Positions 14,034-14,198 of a DNA stretch of 14,198 nucleotides are shown here, in pieces. Origin of the DNA: Candidatus Uhrbacteria bacterium. Its GTDB lineage: Bacteria > Patescibacteriota > Patescibacteriia > 2-12-FULL-60-25. The translations under genes were made by a program, and so were the position numbers. The stretch is taken from assembly GCA_009691315.1 (NCBI GenBank), contig SICT01000022.1, forward strand, positions 1 to 14,198, read 5' to 3'. Every line of letters starts with the position of its first letter. The stretch's first letter is position 1. The notes beneath the pieces were generated by a model, which had not been told where the DNA came from, searched no databases, and was given only the letters and a program-made list of their open reading frames with translations.

Positions 14034-14198
14034 TTAATGAACCTTTAATAAGCTGGTCGAACACGTGGATTAATCGCGCCCCTTCTTTTTCGGCTTCCTT
14101 ATATGAGATCTCCTTCATCGAAGGACTGCTGCCACGCTTGTTGCAATAGCAGTGACCGATACAGTAGGGAGGTGTGGCGGCGTCCCGCCTCCATCTCC
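13984..14198 (-). CDS. Possible small upstream gene of the element, partial
   Basis: An open minus-strand frame enters from the right edge and stops at 13984, overlapping the ATPase start by 50 bases. The final part (MKEISYKEAEKEGARLIHVF and onward, from a possible ATG at 14118) has a protein-like, Lys/Glu-rich helical composition. The earlier part carries a Cys-rich run, YCIGHCYCNKRG. Overlap with the downstream start would suit translational coupling. Against it, the first ~30 bases at the edge form a GC-rich hairpin, and no ribosome site precedes the internal ATG. I do not recognise the product. Confidence 0.35.
   Translation of the reverse strand, partial: RWRRDAATPPYCIGHCYCNKRGSSPSMKEISYKEAEKEGARLIHVFDQLIKGSLNENQYEKSTTDTTRTD
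14168..14198. repeat. GC-rich imperfect hairpin at the right edge
   Basis: GGAGGTG and GGCGG (14168-14180) pair with CCGCC and CATCTCC (14185-14198) around a CGTC loop, with a small internal bulge and one G/T pair. It may continue past the edge. It could be an RNA structure, an element repeat or chance within coding sequence. Confidence 0.4.

Overview
The window looks like a chromosomal stretch from a small-genome, candidate-phylum bacterium, most likely Patescibacteria/CPR. This is an inference from gene content: a LemA-HtpX pair, a giant Ser/Thr-rich surface protein, and start codons that mostly lack a Shine-Dalgarno sequence and sit directly behind -10 boxes. TGA, TAA and TAG all act as stops, so the code is standard table 11. 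No rRNA or marker protein allows a firmer placement.

Layout: (1) 1-806, minus strand: the N-terminal part of an unrecognised Gln/Glu-rich protein that runs off the left edge. (2) 807-1076: a non-coding stretch with a heptamer tandem repeat and a head-to-head pair of ~82-nt structured repeats. (3) 1077-5185, minus strand: a protein-quality-control cluster transcribed lemA, then htpX, then a ClpC-type ATPase. A third copy of the structured repeat lies between lemA and htpX. (4) 5254-6639, plus strand: a phosphomannomutase/phosphoglucomutase diverging from lemA. (5) 6765-10580, plus strand: a secreted 1271-residue repeat protein with its own AT-rich promoter and a strong terminator. (6) 10687-10760, plus strand: tRNA-Gln(TTG) with encoded CCA. 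(7) 10698 to the right edge, minus strand: the left end of an apparent integrative element. It holds a large serine recombinase whose last 20 codons are antisense to the tRNA, an array of GGTTAC motifs in inverted orientation, a DUF3631-like AAA+ ATPase, and the end of a possible small upstream gene.

How the genes fit together: LemA, the membrane metalloprotease HtpX and the Clp unfoldase probably form an envelope and protein stress module. The sugar-phosphate mutase would feed nucleotide-sugar synthesis for surface glycans. The large secreted protein is a cell-surface or adhesion candidate. The recombinase and ATPase are integration and replication functions of a mobile element that uses the tRNA-Gln 3' end as its border; its far end is outside the window.

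The most interesting signal is the ~82-nt repeat. All three copies keep identical outer ends and a GCAA tetraloop (GNRA type), while the stem bases between them change in compensating pairs. This points to a mobile element selected for its fold.
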